NCBI RefSeq assembly: GCF_012676905.1
Contig: NZ_CP051428.1
Span: 4,399,001 to 4,463,000, forward strand
Reading direction: 5' to 3'
DNA: 64,000 bases
From: Paenibacillus albicereus
GTDB taxonomy: Bacteria > Bacillota > Bacilli > Paenibacillales > Paenibacillaceae
In this document: positions 1-8,104 of the stretch, piece by piece
How positions within the stretch are numbered: the first letter of the stretch is position 1
How the letters are laid out: the number at the start of each line of letters is the position of its first letter
The notes under the pieces: model-generated
Seen by the model: the letters and a program-made list of their open reading frames with translations, nothing else
Told to the model about the DNA's origin: nothing
Databases searched by the model: none
Program-made: the position numbers and the translations under genes

Positions 1-304
1 AGTCGTCCGCGCCGAGCTCCAGCGCCTCGATCTTGTCCGTCTCCTGCGACTTGGCCGTCAGCATGATGATGCCCATCTCCGGGTAGGCCTCGCGCAGCGC
101 CGAGCAGACCTCAAGCCCGGACAGGCCGGGCAGCATGATGTCCAGCAGGGCGATGTCCGGCGGGCCCTGCTCCGCGACGAGCCGCAGCGCCTGCTCGCCG
201 CTGCCGGCCTCGATCGGCTCCATGTCCGCGCGCTTCAGATTGATCCGCACGAAGCCGCGGATCGCCTCTTCGTCCTCTACCAGCAGGATCTTCACCGCCT
301 TCAT
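1..304 (-). CDS. Response regulator, receiver domain (partial, C-terminus outside window)
   Basis: This is the first 101 codons of a two-component response regulator; the rest lies before position 1. The N-terminus reads MKAVKILLVEDEEAIRGF, with the acidic pair (E-D-E) near residues 10-12. The phospho-acceptor Asp lies in the ALLDIMLPG motif near residue 61, and the conserved Thr in MLTAK near residue 88. These are the CheY-like receiver hallmarks. The effector domain cannot be seen. The ATG at 304 follows a GGGGGAAAGGGGGG stretch that serves as ribosome binding site. The gene starts 30 nt after the stop of the FG-GAP lipoprotein gene, so the two are probably co-transcribed, perhaps with a histidine kinase beyond the window. 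Receiver identity is secure; subfamily (OmpR or other) is not determinable. Confidence 0.93.
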   Translation of the reverse strand, partial: MKAVKILLVEDEEAIRGFVRINLKRADMEPIEAGSGEQALRLVAEQGPPDIALLDIMLPGLSGLEVCSALREAYPEMGIIMLTAKSQETDKIEALELGADD

Positions 305-334
305 CCCCCCCTTTCCCCCATCCGTCCTGTCCCA

Positions 335-1837
335 TCAGTCCCCCGGCTGCAGCCGCACGGAAGAAGCGAGCTGCTCGCCCGTCAGCCTCATCGCGTCGTA
401 GCGGTTCAAGTCGGTCGCCGACCAGCCGTCCTCGGCCTTCGGCTTGGGCTCCTCGACGGCCGCATAGACAAAGCCGCCTGCCGTGCGCAGGTTCGCCGGC
501 TTGCGTCCTTGTCCTTCCATGCCGGCGGACCAGCTTCCCCACTCCTTGACCGGGATGCCGTACAGCGTCCAGAGCGGAGCGATCGCTCCGCTCTTGGCGT
601 TGTAGTAATCCAGCTGAATGATCGCGTCGGTCTCCTCGCCGGGCCGCGACAGCGTGAACTGTCCTCTCCAGCGGGACGGAATCTGCACCGAGACGCCATA
701 GCTGTAGTCGTTGTATTCCAGCGTGACCGGCAGGAACATGTCCTTGCGGGAGAAACCGGCATCCTGCGGCCTCAGCCCGCTCCACTGGGTCCATTCGGTA
801 TACGTAATCAAGTCGGCATAGGCCGTGCCCTCGGGCTGGCCCGGCGCCTCGACCTGGCGGCTCCATTCGAGGATGCCGTCGCCGTTGATGTCGGTGTTGA
901 GCACGGGGCTCATGTTGAAGCCGAGGTCGGGCTCGTCGGCAGGCGGATAGACCTGCTCCAAGCGATCGCCGTACCATCCGGCCATGAGCGTCAGCGACGA
1001 ATGCGCGCCTGCGCCGGCTTCCGCGATGATGCCGAACCGGTCCTTGGCGATGCGACCGATCGCCAGCCGCTCGTACAGCGTCGCGTCCGGCTGCAGCGGC
1101 AGCGTCGCGGCGCGGGCGAGCTTGCCATCCGCGAAGCGGTGCACCTCCAGCATCGGCTCGTTCGGGCTGCCCGGCCGGCGGACGAGCACGAGCTCCTGAC
1201 GCCCGTCTCCGTCGACGTCGCCCGTATCGCCCGCCTCGTAGCCGAGCTCCGCGACCGGCCGCAGCAGCCTGCCCTCCTCCGACTCCTCGAACGAAGGCTT
1301 GGAGGCCGAATAGACCTGCACCTCGTACTGCTGCCAGATGAAGCTGTTGCCGGGCTGGCTGACGCGCCAGCCGGCGAGGATCTCCGGCCGCTTGTCCCCG
1401 TCCATGTCGATGAAGCTCAGCCACTCGAGGCTCGTCCCCATCGCGGAGCGCAGCAGCGCCCACGTCTTCCATTCGCCGGCTTCCCGGCGGGCGATCAGGA
1501 TGCGCGAGCTGCCGTAGGCATCGCTGTACGTCAGGACGGCCTCGGGCGATCCGTCGCCGTCGAGATCGATGGAGCGGATCGCCTCCGGCTGCCGCTCGCG
1601 CGCGGGCAGCGCGAGCGAGCTGCCCGCCGGCAGCAGCTGCTTGAGGCTGGAGCTCATGCCTCCGGCCTGCGGCGCCTCCTTGGGCGGCCTGAGCAGATCG
1701 GCAGGCGCGGCCGTATAGCGGCAGCCGGACAGGGCGAGCGCGCAAGCTCCGAGCAGCGCGAGCAGCCGCAGCGGCTTGCCGGCGCCGCTGCGGGCTGGGC
1801 TGAAGCGTCCTTTATTGCTGAAGCGGCTGTTGCTCAC
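335..1837 (-). CDS. FG-GAP/VCBS-repeat lipoprotein
   Basis: A predicted 500-residue lipoprotein. From the GTG at 1837, an arginine-rich n-region is followed by a hydrophobic stretch and the lipobox LSGC (Cys39). Calcium-loop repeats of the FG-GAP/integrin type follow: IDLDGDGSPEAVL (about residue 90), IDMDGDKRPEILAG (about 133), GDVDGDGRQELVL (about 187) and NTDINGDGILEW (about 290). These repeats normally build a beta-propeller. The GTG is chosen because AAGGAGG lies 13 nt upstream; the frame stays open further upstream but without a ribosome binding site. It sits directly ahead of a response regulator, so a surface sensor or accessory role for a two-component system is an inference from context only. 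No catalytic motif is visible. Confidence 0.78.
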   Translation of the reverse strand: MSNSRFSNKGRFSPARSGAGKPLRLLALLGACALALSGCRYTAAPADLLRPPKEAPQAGGMSSSLKQLLPAGSSLALPARERQPEAIRSIDLDGDGSPEAVLTYSDAYGSSRILIARREAGEWKTWALLRSAMGTSLEWLSFIDMDGDKRPEILAGWRVSQPGNSFIWQQYEVQVYSASKPSFEESEEGRLLRPVAELGYEAGDTGDVDGDGRQELVLVRRPGSPNEPMLEVHRFADGKLARAATLPLQPDATLYERLAIGRIAKDRFGIIAEAGAGAHSSLTLMAGWYGDRLEQVYPPADEPDLGFNMSPVLNTDINGDGILEWSRQVEAPGQPEGTAYADLITYTEWTQWSGLRPQDAGFSRKDMFLPVTLEYNDYSYGVSVQIPSRWRGQFTLSRPGEETDAIIQLDYYNAKSGAIAPLWTLYGIPVKEWGSWSAGMEGQGRKPANLRTAGGFVYAAVEEPKPKAEDGWSATDLNRYDAMRLTGEQLASSVRLQPGD

Positions 1838-1947
1838 GTTCGTTTCCGCGCCTCCTTCGCCTTCGTCGTCTAGTCGTCGCCGCCACCGGCAGCCAGAAGT
1901 CACAGCCGTCATCCCGGCCGTCGCTCCGCGGTCTCCCCGCGCGCCGG

Positions 1948-2988
1948 TCAGCCGAGCTGGTCCGGCGTCACGAAGCGGTAGCCCTTCGCCTTGAGATCCT
2001 CGATGATGAGCGGCAGCAGTTCCGCCGTATGCAGCTTGCTGCCGAAGGAGTGCATGAGGATGACGCTGCCGGGCTTCGTATGCTCCGCGACGTTCGCCCT
2101 CATCGTCTTGACCGACGTGCCCGCCCAGTCCCTCGTATCCACGTTCCAGAGCACTTCCGTGCGGCTGCCTTGGCTGAGGATCGACTTCAGCTCGGCCGAC
2201 GTCGCGCCGTACGGCGGACGGAACATCGTCGGCGTGATGCCGACGGCTTTTTGAATAAGTGTATCATTATCCTTGATTTCTTGCAGGATCTTTGTCCTTC
2301 CTCTTTTTGAGAGGTCGGGATGATTCGTCGTATGGTTGCCGAGCGCGTGCCCTTCGTCCACGATGCGCCGCATGACCTCGGGATGCTTCTTCACTTGCGT
2401 GCCGACGACGAAAAAGGTCGCCTTGACCTTCTCTTTCTGGAGAATGTCGAGAATCTCGACCGTCGTGGCCGCATCCGGCCCGTCGTCGAACGTCAGCGCG
2501 ACCGCCTTCGTGCCCTTCTCCAGCTTGGCGGTATGCGCTCGCCCGTCGTTCGGCTCGGCAAGCGGGCCGGCCGGCGGCAGCCCGTACGTATCGCCGGTCA
2601 CGGTGCTCGGCCGCTTGGATGGGGACGGCTGCTTGGAGCCGTGATCGGAAGGCGCCGACGGATGCGGCGATGTCCCGCCGGACCCGGCCGATGGATGCGG
2701 CGACGGCGAGGAAGGCGGCGTTGGCGTGGCCGACGGCGAGGCCACGCCGGGCGATGGCGTGGCCGAGGCGGCAGGCTGGAAGCCGCCGGCCTCGACATGG
2801 TCGGCGCTGCCGCAGCCGCCGGCCGCCAGCGCGAGCGCGGTCAGAGCGGCGAGCGCCGCCGCCTGTGGGGCGCGCCGGCGGACCGCCGCGCCGCCGTTCG
2901 GTTTCTGCGGATGCATTCTATTTCTATCATTCGCAGCGTGGCTGCGATTTGGGACGTTTTTCGACAAGAAAAGACAAATGGGGTTCAT
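1948..2988 (-). CDS. Polysaccharide deacetylase family lipoprotein (CE4/NodB domain)
   Basis: Predicted extracytoplasmic N-deacetylase acting on peptidoglycan or another GlcNAc polymer. The NodB motifs appear in order: ALTFDDGPDAA (motif 1, metal and catalytic Asp pair), GNHTTNHPDLS (motif 2, H-x4-H type metal ligands), FRPPYGA (motif 3), WNVDTRDW (motif 4) and VILMHSFG (motif 5). An Ala-rich signal sequence ends in the lipobox AAGGC, followed by a Pro/Ser/Thr-rich linker of about 70 residues, typical of a membrane-tethered wall enzyme. The ATG at 2988 has GGAG eight nt upstream. The ATG at 2916 would give a more usual signal peptide (Cys at residue 35) but has no clear ribosome binding site, so the start is uncertain. 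Confidence 0.85.
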   Translation of the reverse strand: MNPICLFLSKNVPNRSHAANDRNRMHPQKPNGGAAVRRRAPQAAALAALTALALAAGGCGSADHVEAGGFQPAASATPSPGVASPSATPTPPSSPSPHPSAGSGGTSPHPSAPSDHGSKQPSPSKRPSTVTGDTYGLPPAGPLAEPNDGRAHTAKLEKGTKAVALTFDDGPDAATTVEILDILQKEKVKATFFVVGTQVKKHPEVMRRIVDEGHALGNHTTNHPDLSKRGRTKILQEIKDNDTLIQKAVGITPTMFRPPYGATSAELKSILSQGSRTEVLWNVDTRDWAGTSVKTMRANVAEHTKPGSVILMHSFGSKLHTAELLPLIIEDLKAKGYRFVTPDQLG

Positions 2989-3101
2989 CTGAGGTGCTCC
3001 TAACTCTCGTAAGATAGCTCTATCGTACCGGACAAATATCGGCAAGGAGTTACAATCCGGTAACACCTCAGACGGAGCGGGAAGCCGGATAAGTTGCAGG
3101 T

Positions 3102-3132
3102 GCAGGCGAAATTCGGAGCCCGAATTTCCTGC
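3102..3132. other. Strong imperfect palindrome upstream of the deacetylase gene
   Basis: GCAGG-C-GAAATTCGG and CCGAATTTC-CTGC form a hairpin of about 13 bp with a one-base bulge and a tiny loop. It is not followed by a T run, so it is not an obvious terminator. It lies about 115 nt upstream of the deacetylase start and could be an operator or the end of the neighbouring repeat array. Function unknown. Confidence 0.4.
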
Positions 3133-3204
3133 GGGAGAAGCCGGCGAGGCGCGGACAAGCCGTGCGGCGGAGTGAGGAGAGCCTGAGCGCACAGGAAGGA
3201 CGGC

Positions 3205-3768
3205 GATCGAGTCGGGACTTCCTTCATGCGGCGTGCCGGACTCGAAGAAGCTCGACGACGGGGTCGAGACTTCCTTCATACGGCGTGCCGGGCTCGCAGG
3301 AGCACGACGACGGGGTCGGGACTTCCTTCATGCGGCGTGCCGGGCTCGCAGGAGCGCGACGACGGGGTCGGGACTTCCTTCATGCGGCGTGCCGGGCTCG
3401 ATGGAGCTCGACGACGGGGTCGAGACTTCCTTCATGCGGCGTGCCGGATTCGACGGAGCGCGACGAAGGGGTCGGGACTTCCTTCGTGCGGCGTGCCGGG
3501 CTCACAGGAGCGCGACGAAGGGGTCGGGACTTCCTTCATGCGGCAAGCCGGGCTCGATGGAGCTCGACGACGGGGTCGGGACTTCCGTCGTGCGGCGTGC
3601 CGGGCTCGCAGGAGCACGACGACGGGGTCGGGGCTTCCTTCATGCGACGTGCCGGGCTCGATGGAGCGCGACGACGGGGTCGGGACTTCCTTCGTGCGGC
3701 GTGCCGGGCTCGCAGGAGCGCGACGACGGGGTCGGGACTTCCTTCGTGCGGCGTGCCGGACTCCCCTC
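3205..3768. repeat. 52-bp tandem repeat array, family 1 (11 copies)
   Basis: The marker ACTTCCTTC recurs at 3217, 3269, 3321, 3373, 3425, 3477, 3529, 3581, 3633, 3685 and 3737, always 52 bp apart; the last copy is truncated. Each unit holds two mini-hairpins: GCTC-N4-GAGC, where the loop varies (GCAG, GATG, ACAG) while the arms hold, and CGAC-N6-GTCG. Because 52 is not a multiple of three, the long open frames across the array cycle through three frames and are not genes. The array fills the spacer between the importer binding-protein terminator and the deacetylase gene. Confidence 0.93.
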
Positions 3769-3782
3769 CCCTGCCGCAGCGC

Positions 3783-3825
3783 AAAAAGCCCTGACGAGCC
3801 GGGTCCTCCCGGCGTCAGGGCCTTG
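3783..3825 (-). terminator. Intrinsic terminator after the binding-protein gene
   Basis: Read on the minus strand, GCCCTGACG pairs with CGTCAGGGC around a GC-rich inner loop (CCGGGAGGACCCGG), followed directly by TTTTT. It sits about 30 nt after the stop of the solute-binding-protein gene, closing the importer operon. Confidence 0.85.
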
Positions 3826-3850
3826 CTTCCTCTCCACGAGTCGATGCGGA

Positions 3851-5269
3851 TTACTTCGCGACGGTCTTGTTGTAGACGGCGATCTTGTCCGTGATCTGCT
3901 TGGCGGCGCCGTCCAGCGCGGCCTTGGCGTCCTTCTTGCCGGTGAACGCCTCCTCGATCGCGCCTTCGACGAGCTGGCGCGCTTCCGGGAACACGCCCAT
4001 GACGGCGCCTTGGCTGGCCGTGCTCGGCTTGGAGGCGTGCAGCTGGTCGACAGCCGTCTGGAACTGCGGGTACTTGACGAGGTTGTCCTTGACCGCCTGC
4101 TCGTCGTACGCCTTGGTCGTAATCGGGAAATACCCTGTGTTGATATGCCACTGAGCCTGCGTCGCCGGCTCGGCCAGGTACTTGATGAAGGCCCACGCCG
4201 CCTGCTGCTCCTCGGCCGGCTTGTTGTTCAGCACCCACAGGCTCGCGCCGCCGACGACGACTCCGCCCTCGGTATCGGCGGACGGACGCGGCAGGAACGC
4301 CGTGCCGACCTCGAACTTGCCGGCCGCGCCGTCGACGATGCCGCGCAGGCCCGCCGTGGAATCCAGCGTCATCGCCACTTGGCCGGCGAGGAACGCCTTT
4401 TTCGTGTCGTCGGTCTTGCGGCCGAGGTTGAGCGCGGTCTTGGCGTCGACGAGCCCTTTCCACCACTCCAGCGTCTTCACCGCCGCCTCCTGGTTCACGA
4501 GCGATTCGGTGGCGGCGCTGTCGCGGCCGTTGCCGTTGTTGACGAGCTCCTTGCCCTGGGCGGCGAGCAGCTGCTCCATGAACCAGCCGTAGATGGCGAA
4601 CGAAGCGCCGGTCACGCCGTCCTTGGTGAGCGCCTTCGCGGCGTCGGCGACTTCCTGGTAGGTGGCCGGAGGCTTTTCCGGATCGAGCCCGGCCGCCTTG
4701 AACAGGTCCTTGTTGTAGTACAGGATCGGGTTGGACGTGTTGAAAGGCATCGAGTACTGCTTGCCGCCGAACGTGTAGTAGCCCCGGATGTTCGGCTCCA
4801 GCGAGCCGACGTCGTAGCCTTCCGCGTCGATGAACTGCTGCACCGGCGTCACCGCGCCGGAGTCGATCATGAAGCGGGAGCCGATCTCGTACACCTGGAT
4901 GAGCGACGGGCCGGACTTGGCGTCCATCGACGCCTTCATCTTGTTGAGGCTCTCGTCGTACGTGCCCTGATACACCGCCTCGACCTGCACATCCGGCTGG
5001 GACGAGTTGAAGCCGCTGACGAGCGCGTCCGCGGCCTTGCCGAGCTCGCCGCTCATCGAGTGCCACCAGACGACCTTCACCGGCTGTTTGGCCGGCTCGC
5101 TCGAAGCTTCGCCTCCGGCCGGGGACTCGGACGGCGAGGCGGTCGCGCTCGGGGCGGACGAAGCCGCGCCTCCGCTCGTGTTGTCCGGATTGCCCGCGCA
5201 GGCGGACAGAGGCAGGATCAGCATCGCCGCCGCGGCCGGCAGCACCCATTTCCAATTGCGGATGACCAT
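3851..5269 (-). CDS. ABC transporter extracellular solute-binding lipoprotein (sugar type)
   Basis: A 472-residue family 1 (UgpB/MalE-like) binding protein. The signal sequence MVIRNWKWVLPAAAAML ends in the lipobox LSAC (Cys24), followed by a Ser/Ala/Pro-rich linker and a start to the domain (KVVWWHSMSGELGKAADAL) typical of the carbohydrate-binding class. Later landmarks include ILYYNKDLFKAAGLDPEKPP and FIKYLAEPATQAQW, both usual in this family. GGGAGAG precedes the ATG. It is the last gene of the importer operon, 235 nt after the second permease gene; in most such operons the binding protein comes first. The substrate cannot be read from sequence; a CcpA site at the operon promoter supports a carbohydrate. 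Confidence 0.92.
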   Translation of the reverse strand: MVIRNWKWVLPAAAAMLILPLSACAGNPDNTSGGAASSAPSATASPSESPAGGEASSEPAKQPVKVVWWHSMSGELGKAADALVSGFNSSQPDVQVEAVYQGTYDESLNKMKASMDAKSGPSLIQVYEIGSRFMIDSGAVTPVQQFIDAEGYDVGSLEPNIRGYYTFGGKQYSMPFNTSNPILYYNKDLFKAAGLDPEKPPATYQEVADAAKALTKDGVTGASFAIYGWFMEQLLAAQGKELVNNGNGRDSAATESLVNQEAAVKTLEWWKGLVDAKTALNLGRKTDDTKKAFLAGQVAMTLDSTAGLRGIVDGAAGKFEVGTAFLPRPSADTEGGVVVGGASLWVLNNKPAEEQQAAWAFIKYLAEPATQAQWHINTGYFPITTKAYDEQAVKDNLVKYPQFQTAVDQLHASKPSTASQGAVMGVFPEARQLVEGAIEEAFTGKKDAKAALDGAAKQITDKIAVYNKTVAK

Positions 5270-5480
5270 GTGTGCAATCTCTCCCTTTTTCGTTGAAATG
5301 ATCGGCTGGCAATGACGCTATGGCAAGCCCCGAGGGGCGGACGCCTGCAAAAGGCTCCACGCTGCACGGCGCGGTTCGAGGGCTGCGCGAGTCCCGCCGG
5401 GAAGGCGGCGGCGGACGGCATGCTCGTGCTTGACGCGGTTCAAGGGGCTGCTCCAGGCTGCTCCCCTGTAGGAAGACGGC

Positions 5481-5499
5481 CGCGGCATATCCTGCCGCG
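5481..5499. other. Stem-loop between permease and binding-protein genes
   Basis: CGCGGCA-TATCC-TGCCGCG forms a perfect 7-bp stem just after the second permease stop. It lacks a T run. In binding-protein operons such hairpins often act as 3'-end stabilisers; that role is inference here. The remaining spacer to the binding-protein gene (to 5269) shows no gene. Confidence 0.45.
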
Positions 5500-5504
5500 C
5501 TTGC

Positions 5505-6395
5505 TCAGCCCTTCACCGCTCCGGCGGTGATGCCGCGCACGAGCGGACGCAGGCCGAGCGCGAGCAGCACCAGCGACGGCACGAGCACGAGCGCGACGCC
5601 GCACAGCACGAGGTTCCAGCTCGTCATCTCCTCGAACTGCAGCATCGCGATGCCGATCTGCACCGTGCGCATCGCGTCGCTGCTCGTGACGAGCAGCGGC
5701 CATAGGTACATGTTCCAGCCGTTCAGGAACACGTACACGCCGAGCGAGGCGGCGGCCGGACCGGAGAGCGGCAGCACGACGGAGAAGAAATGCCGCAGAT
5801 GGCCGCAGCCGTCGATGCGCGCCGCCTCGAACAGCTCGCGCGGCAGCTGGAGGAAGAACTGCCGGAGCAGGAACACGCCGAACGCCGACGCCGCGAACGG
5901 GACGATCAGGCCCGGGAACGTATCGAGCCAGCCCCAGCTTTTGACCGTGAGATAGTTGGGGATGATCGTCACCTCCCACGGAATCATCATCGTGCTGATG
6001 AACAGCGCGAACCAGAAGCGGCTGCCGGCGAAGCGCACGTAGACGAACGCGTACGCGGCAAGCGCCGCCGACAGCACCTGCAGGACGGTGACGGCGCTCG
6101 CGAGCAGGAAGCTGTTGGCGATGAAGCCGAAGATCGGCACCGTCTCGATCGCCTGCCGCAGGCTGGACGTGTCCAGCCCGGACGGCAGCAGACGCGGCGG
6201 GTACATCGACGCCTCCGCCGGCGTCATGAAAATCTGCGCCAGCAGGTAGAGCAGCGGCGCGACGGTGAGCATCGCGAGCGCGGCGGTCAGGACGAAGCGC
6301 AGCGCGGAGGCGGCATAGCGGCGGAACTCGGCCGATGGAGCGGCGCTGCCGGCACGTGCCGGCCGCTTGACGGGAGAAGGAGACACGGCGCTCAT
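5505..6395 (-). CDS. Carbohydrate ABC transporter permease (MalG/UgpE type)
   Basis: A 296-residue inner-membrane permease with six predicted helices. The EAA loop that docks the ATPase reads EAARIDGCGHLRHFFSVVLP, and FLNGWNMYLWPLLV follows, as in the MalG family. The ATG overlaps the stop of the upstream permease gene (ATGA), which fixes the start and implies translational coupling. Residues 1-30 are a Pro/Ala/Ser-rich cytoplasmic tail. No ATPase gene is in the operon; a shared MsmX-type ATPase encoded elsewhere is the usual solution in Bacillota. Confidence 0.93.
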   Translation of the reverse strand: MSAVSPSPVKRPARAGSAAPSAEFRRYAASALRFVLTAALAMLTVAPLLYLLAQIFMTPAEASMYPPRLLPSGLDTSSLRQAIETVPIFGFIANSFLLASAVTVLQVLSAALAAYAFVYVRFAGSRFWFALFISTMMIPWEVTIIPNYLTVKSWGWLDTFPGLIVPFAASAFGVFLLRQFFLQLPRELFEAARIDGCGHLRHFFSVVLPLSGPAAASLGVYVFLNGWNMYLWPLLVTSSDAMRTVQIGIAMLQFEEMTSWNLVLCGVALVLVPSLVLLALGLRPLVRGITAGAVKG

Positions 6396-7582
6396 TGGTA
6401 ATGCACCTTCTTTCCGAGGACGAGGAACTGGACGAGCGTCAGCAGCAGCATGATCGCGAACAGCACGATCGCCAGCGCGCTGCCCGTGCCGAACTGGTAG
6501 TTGACGAACGCCTCGCGGTAGATGGAATAGACGAGCACGTCGGTCGACCCCGCAGGTCCGCCCTTGGTCAGGATGTGGATCTGTCCGAACGACTGGAACG
6601 CGCTCATGACCGACACGACCGCGAGGAAAAAGAGCGTCGGCGACAGCAGCGGCAGCTTGACCGACACGAACGTGCGCCATCCGGATGCTCCGTCGATGCG
6701 GGTGCTGTCCAGCACGTCGCCGTCCAGTCCCTGGATCGCCGCCAGCAGCAGCACGAACGGGAAGCCCGAGTTCATCCACACGGTCATGAGCGAGACGGAA
6801 CCGAGCGCGCTGCCGGGATCGGTCAGCCACTGCACGGGATCGAGGCCGAGCTGCAGCAGCAAGTAGTTGAGCATGCCGAGCGACGGATGATAGAGGATCA
6901 TCCAGATGATGGAGGCCGTGCTGACGGACATCGCGAGCGGCAGCGAGAACAGGAAGCGCAGCGCGCTTCGCCCCCGCCCGGCCGAGTGGACGAGACTGGC
7001 GCAGAGCAGGCCGAGCGCGAGGCCGGCCGGCACGGTCAGCAAGGTGAACTGGAGCGTGACGAGCAGGCTGTTCCAGAACGCGGACGACTGCAGCATGCCG
7101 GTATAGTTGTCCCAGCCCGCGTAGGCGGCGACGCGGCCGCGCGGATCGGTCAGCTGGAAGCTGAGATAGATGGAGCGGAGCATCGGGTAGAAAAGGAATA
7201 CGGCGAACACGGCCAGCGACGGCGCGAGGAAAGCATAGCCGAGCGCCTGCTCGCGCCAGCGGCGGAGCCGGGCGGTGCGCGCTGCGGCGCGCGGGCCGGC
7301 CGCGCTTGCGGCGACGCCGGGGGCGGATGCGCCGGGCGTGTCGCGGAGCTCGGACGGGCCTGCGGCGCTTGCGGCGACGCCGGGGGCGGATGCGCCGGAC
7401 GTGTCGCGGAGCTCGGACGGGCCTGCGGCGCTTGCGCCGCCGAGCGTGGAGGCGCTGGACGTCGCGAGAGGGCTGGATGCGTCGGATGGCGTGCGGAGCC
7501 CGGATGCGTCTGGGACGCTTGCGGCGGCTCCGGGGCCGGTCCGGTGCTGCGGCCGGGAGGGATCAACGGGAGAGCTGCTCAT
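6392..7582 (-). CDS. Carbohydrate ABC transporter permease (MalF/UgpA type) with repeat-rich N-terminal tail
   Basis: A 396-residue permease. The membrane part starts near residue 112 (LGYAFLAPSLAVFAVFLFYP) and the EAA loop is DSTRIDGASGWRTFVSVKLP. Family members usually have about 290-310 residues. The excess is an N-terminal tail of about 110 residues rich in Ala/Ser/Pro/Gly, containing a 21-residue unit (core GPSELRDT-GASAPGVAAS, 63 bp) in two full copies plus remnants. The tail is probably cytoplasmic and disordered. The ribosome binding site at the ATG is weak (GGTGG), so translation could begin further in and the tail might not all be made. First gene of the importer operon. Confidence 0.87.
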   Translation of the reverse strand: MSSSPVDPSRPQHRTGPGAAASVPDASGLRTPSDASSPLATSSASTLGGASAAGPSELRDTSGASAPGVAASAAGPSELRDTPGASAPGVAASAAGPRAAARTARLRRWREQALGYAFLAPSLAVFAVFLFYPMLRSIYLSFQLTDPRGRVAAYAGWDNYTGMLQSSAFWNSLLVTLQFTLLTVPAGLALGLLCASLVHSAGRGRSALRFLFSLPLAMSVSTASIIWMILYHPSLGMLNYLLLQLGLDPVQWLTDPGSALGSVSLMTVWMNSGFPFVLLLAAIQGLDGDVLDSTRIDGASGWRTFVSVKLPLLSPTLFFLAVVSVMSAFQSFGQIHILTKGGPAGSTDVLVYSIYREAFVNYQFGTGSALAIVLFAIMLLLTLVQFLVLGKKVHYQ

Positions 7583-7681
7583 GGAAGGTTGTCCACCGCC
7601 TTTGTCGGATAGTCGGCCGTGCGGGCCGATTCTGGGCTCATATCCCCTACGTTAAGGAAGATTTGTTATCCCTTTGTCAGG

Positions 7682-7717
7682 ATATTATGAAGATAAAAAA
7701 ATATGTCAGCGCTTTCA
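7682..7717 (-). promoter_or_regulatory. Importer promoter with overlapping CcpA (cre) site
   Basis: On the minus strand CTGACA (-35, 7704-7709) and TAATAT (-10, 7682-7687) are 16 bp apart. The -35 hexamer lies inside TGAAAGCGCTGACA (7704-7717), which matches the catabolite-response-element consensus TGWNANCGNTNWCA at every position. A cre over the -35 predicts repression by CcpA/HPr-Ser-P when preferred sugars are present. The start codon is about 95 nt downstream. Confidence 0.75.
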
Positions 7718-7799
7718 TCAAGTGATGAAACAATTCTCCAGCGTGTTGCCGCAGAGCACTAGCAGCCGGATTAAGCGACAGCCTTCAGGATGAGACGAA

Positions 7800-7846
7800 G
7801 AAAAAAAGCGTTCCTCTACCTGATTCAGGTAGAGGAACGCTTTTAA
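7800..7846. terminator. Bidirectional intrinsic terminator at the end of the purine operon
   Basis: Two perfect 16-nt arms (GCGTTCCTCTACCTGA and its complement) flank a single base, with a T run of seven on the minus strand and TTTT on the plus strand. It lies about 265 nt after the purD stop, beyond the family-2 repeats, so those repeats would be part of the purine operon's 3' untranslated region. Confidence 0.92.
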
Positions 7847-7861
7847 AACGTATGTTGAGGC

Positions 7862-8066
7862 GGAAGGTGCCGAATCCAAGGCAGAAATATGCCTTGGATT
7901 CGGTTCTCCAGCCTGATTGCGCCCGATCCAAGACAGAAATGTGCCTTGGATTCGGCTCTCCAGCCTGATTGCAGTCGATCCACGGCGGAAATATGCCTTG
8001 GGTTCGGCTCTCCCGCATGATTGCGCCCGATCCACGGCAGAAATATGCCTTGGATTCGACTTTCCC
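7862..8066. repeat. 52-bp tandem repeat array, family 2 (4 copies) in the purine operon 3' UTR
   Basis: CAGAAAT or a close variant recurs at 7882, 7934, 7986 and 8038, exactly 52 bp apart. Each unit centres on a hairpin: in copy 1, CGAATCCAAGGCA and TGCCTTGGATTCG form a perfect 13-bp stem around GAAATA. Copies 2-4 keep most of the stem, with substitutions that are partly G-U wobbles on the minus-strand RNA. The array is transcribed with purD before the terminator. Confidence 0.9.
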
Positions 8067-8104
8067 CCTCCGGGGGGCAAGCGCGGCGGAGGGCGATCGG
8101 GCGG

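Noticed and set aside
3162-3894. Repeated peptide frames in the 3.2-3.8 kb array
   Set aside because: The 52-bp unit shifts frame every copy, so peptides in all three frames look alike; no ribosome binding site.
5270-5504. Small gene in the permease/binding-protein spacer
   Set aside because: Short frames only, none with a ribosome binding site or recognisable sequence.
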